Source of the DNA: Bacteroidaceae bacterium | GTDB lineage: Bacteria > Bacteroidota > Bacteroidia > Bacteroidales > Bacteroidaceae | NCBI GenBank assembly: GCA_900772575.1 | Contig: CAAHEN010000239.1 | Location: 1-25,855, forward strand | DNA: 25,855 bases | Reading direction: 5' to 3' | Shown here: piece after piece, positions 25,335-25,855 of the stretch | Layout: every line of letters starts with the position of its first letter | Numbering within the stretch: position 1 is the first letter of the stretch | Program-made: the position numbers and the translations under genes | Notes under the pieces: model-generated | Seen by the model: the letters and a program-made list of their open reading frames with translations, nothing else | The model's database searches: none | What the model was told of the DNA's origin: nothing

Positions 25335-25342
25335 CAAAGATA
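25335..25342 (-). promoter_or_regulatory. Candidate -7 box for the Cys-rich ORF and outer-membrane protein gene
   Basis: TATCTTTG on the minus strand is an exact TAnnTTTG match, about 135 bases before the ATG at 25198. No clear TTTG occurs 18-20 bases further up, so the -33 element is weak or absent. Confidence 0.5.
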
Positions 25343-25855
25343 GAATTTAATATTGATATGGACTGCTATTGGTTAGTTTTTTATTTCATAATGGGTGCTA
25401 CTGGCAATCTTAATGACTTTGTGAGGGACATTATAAGGTGTGTATAGGCCTGTGCTAGCTTGTTACAATGACATGCGTCTTCACAGCCCATAAAATATTT
25501 ATTGCTGTCCGGTAAAAGGGCTGTCTTTGCCTCAAATTCATAGGGTATCCATTAAAAGATTTTCAGACTGTAACCGCTTATAGTTGGGTATTTGCAGTCT
25601 GACTTGCGCTTGAGGCTCGTACCGATGTTTATCTTCTTTGCGGTTGACGAGTTCGGGACGATCGAGGTTGCCTGACGGCCCCATAATATAGCACTGCGCC
25701 ACCCGCCGCTTCACTTTTTTGCCCCAATTTCCGGAATGGCACCTTAACTTCTTTAACCTTCGGGCAAATGTGGAATGTTAAATCGGAACCTCCAAGCAAC
25801 TTCCCTAGGGCAAATCCGAATTAGCTCGGAGCAAATTTTACCGGGGCCTAGGGAA
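25343..25855. other. Right-hand intergenic end with one short unidentified minus-strand frame
   Basis: About 510 bases, AT-rich up to about 25550. A minus-strand frame open from 25777 down to a TGA at 25538-25540 contains an ATG at 25684 and would give 48 residues beginning MGPSGNLDRPELVNRKED; I do not recognise it and it may be non-coding. A 7-bp inverted repeat (acagccc 25483-25489, gggctgt 25518-25524) lies just beyond its stop. At the extreme end, ttccctagg (25801-25809) and cctagggaa (25847-25855) form an inverted pair. No insertion-sequence gene is visible. Confidence 0.35.

Overview
This window is a chromosomal segment from a member of the Bacteroidota, most likely a Prevotella-like member of the Bacteroidales. 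The support is the type IX secretion translocon gene sprA next to ruvA, an M20 Xaa-His dipeptidase, a beta-helix lipoprotein of the choice-of-anchor Q type, an OmpH-like lipoprotein and a serine-type sulfatase. Several upstream regions also carry the Bacteroidota sigma-ABfr -7 element TAnnTTTG, and Shine-Dalgarno sequences are mostly absent. I saw no rRNA, tRNA or CRISPR array.

Layout. Positions 1-104 hold a GC-rich IS30-type transposase fragment that stops abruptly against AT-rich DNA. Positions 440-1376 are an AT-rich island with one frameshifted Bacteroidales hypothetical gene and one small intact ORF. Positions 1748-2612 (minus) carry an OmpH/Skp-like lipoprotein and a conserved small membrane protein from one good promoter. 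Positions 2812-15633 (plus) are a housekeeping run: pepD, a beta-helix lipoprotein that overlaps dnaB, dnaB, ruvA, and the 7.4 kb sprA with a TTG start. purA follows and converges with a nitroreductase on a long perfect stem-loop. Then come glmM (divergent from the nitroreductase) and a sulfatase, which ends at a hairpin terminator. Facing it on the minus strand are a DUF4186 gene and a maltose/galactoside O-acetyltransferase-like gene joined by an ATGA overlap.

The right end is the unusual part. Reading leftwards from a TATCTTTG promoter at 25335-25342 there is a structured 5' leader, then a 104-codon ORF with a short leader-like N-terminus (EGQLRGGF) and a nine-cysteine segment, which looks like a ribosomally synthesised peptide precursor. 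Below it lies a TonB-receptor-type outer-membrane protein gene. That gene has an in-frame TAA exactly at the signal-peptide junction, a beta-barrel that appears much too short, an in-frame 9-bp tandem repeat, and a plug/barrel part at about 65-70% GC next to an N-terminal part at about 52%. The precursor and receptor may once have formed one export or uptake unit whose receptor is now decaying. No modification enzyme is visible, so it would have to lie outside the window.

Most of the window is ordinary core genome. The mosaic ends, the peptide-precursor/receptor pair and the DnaB tail resembling an SSB tip are the points most worth a second look. Function calls rest on motif recognition by eye; no database search was run.
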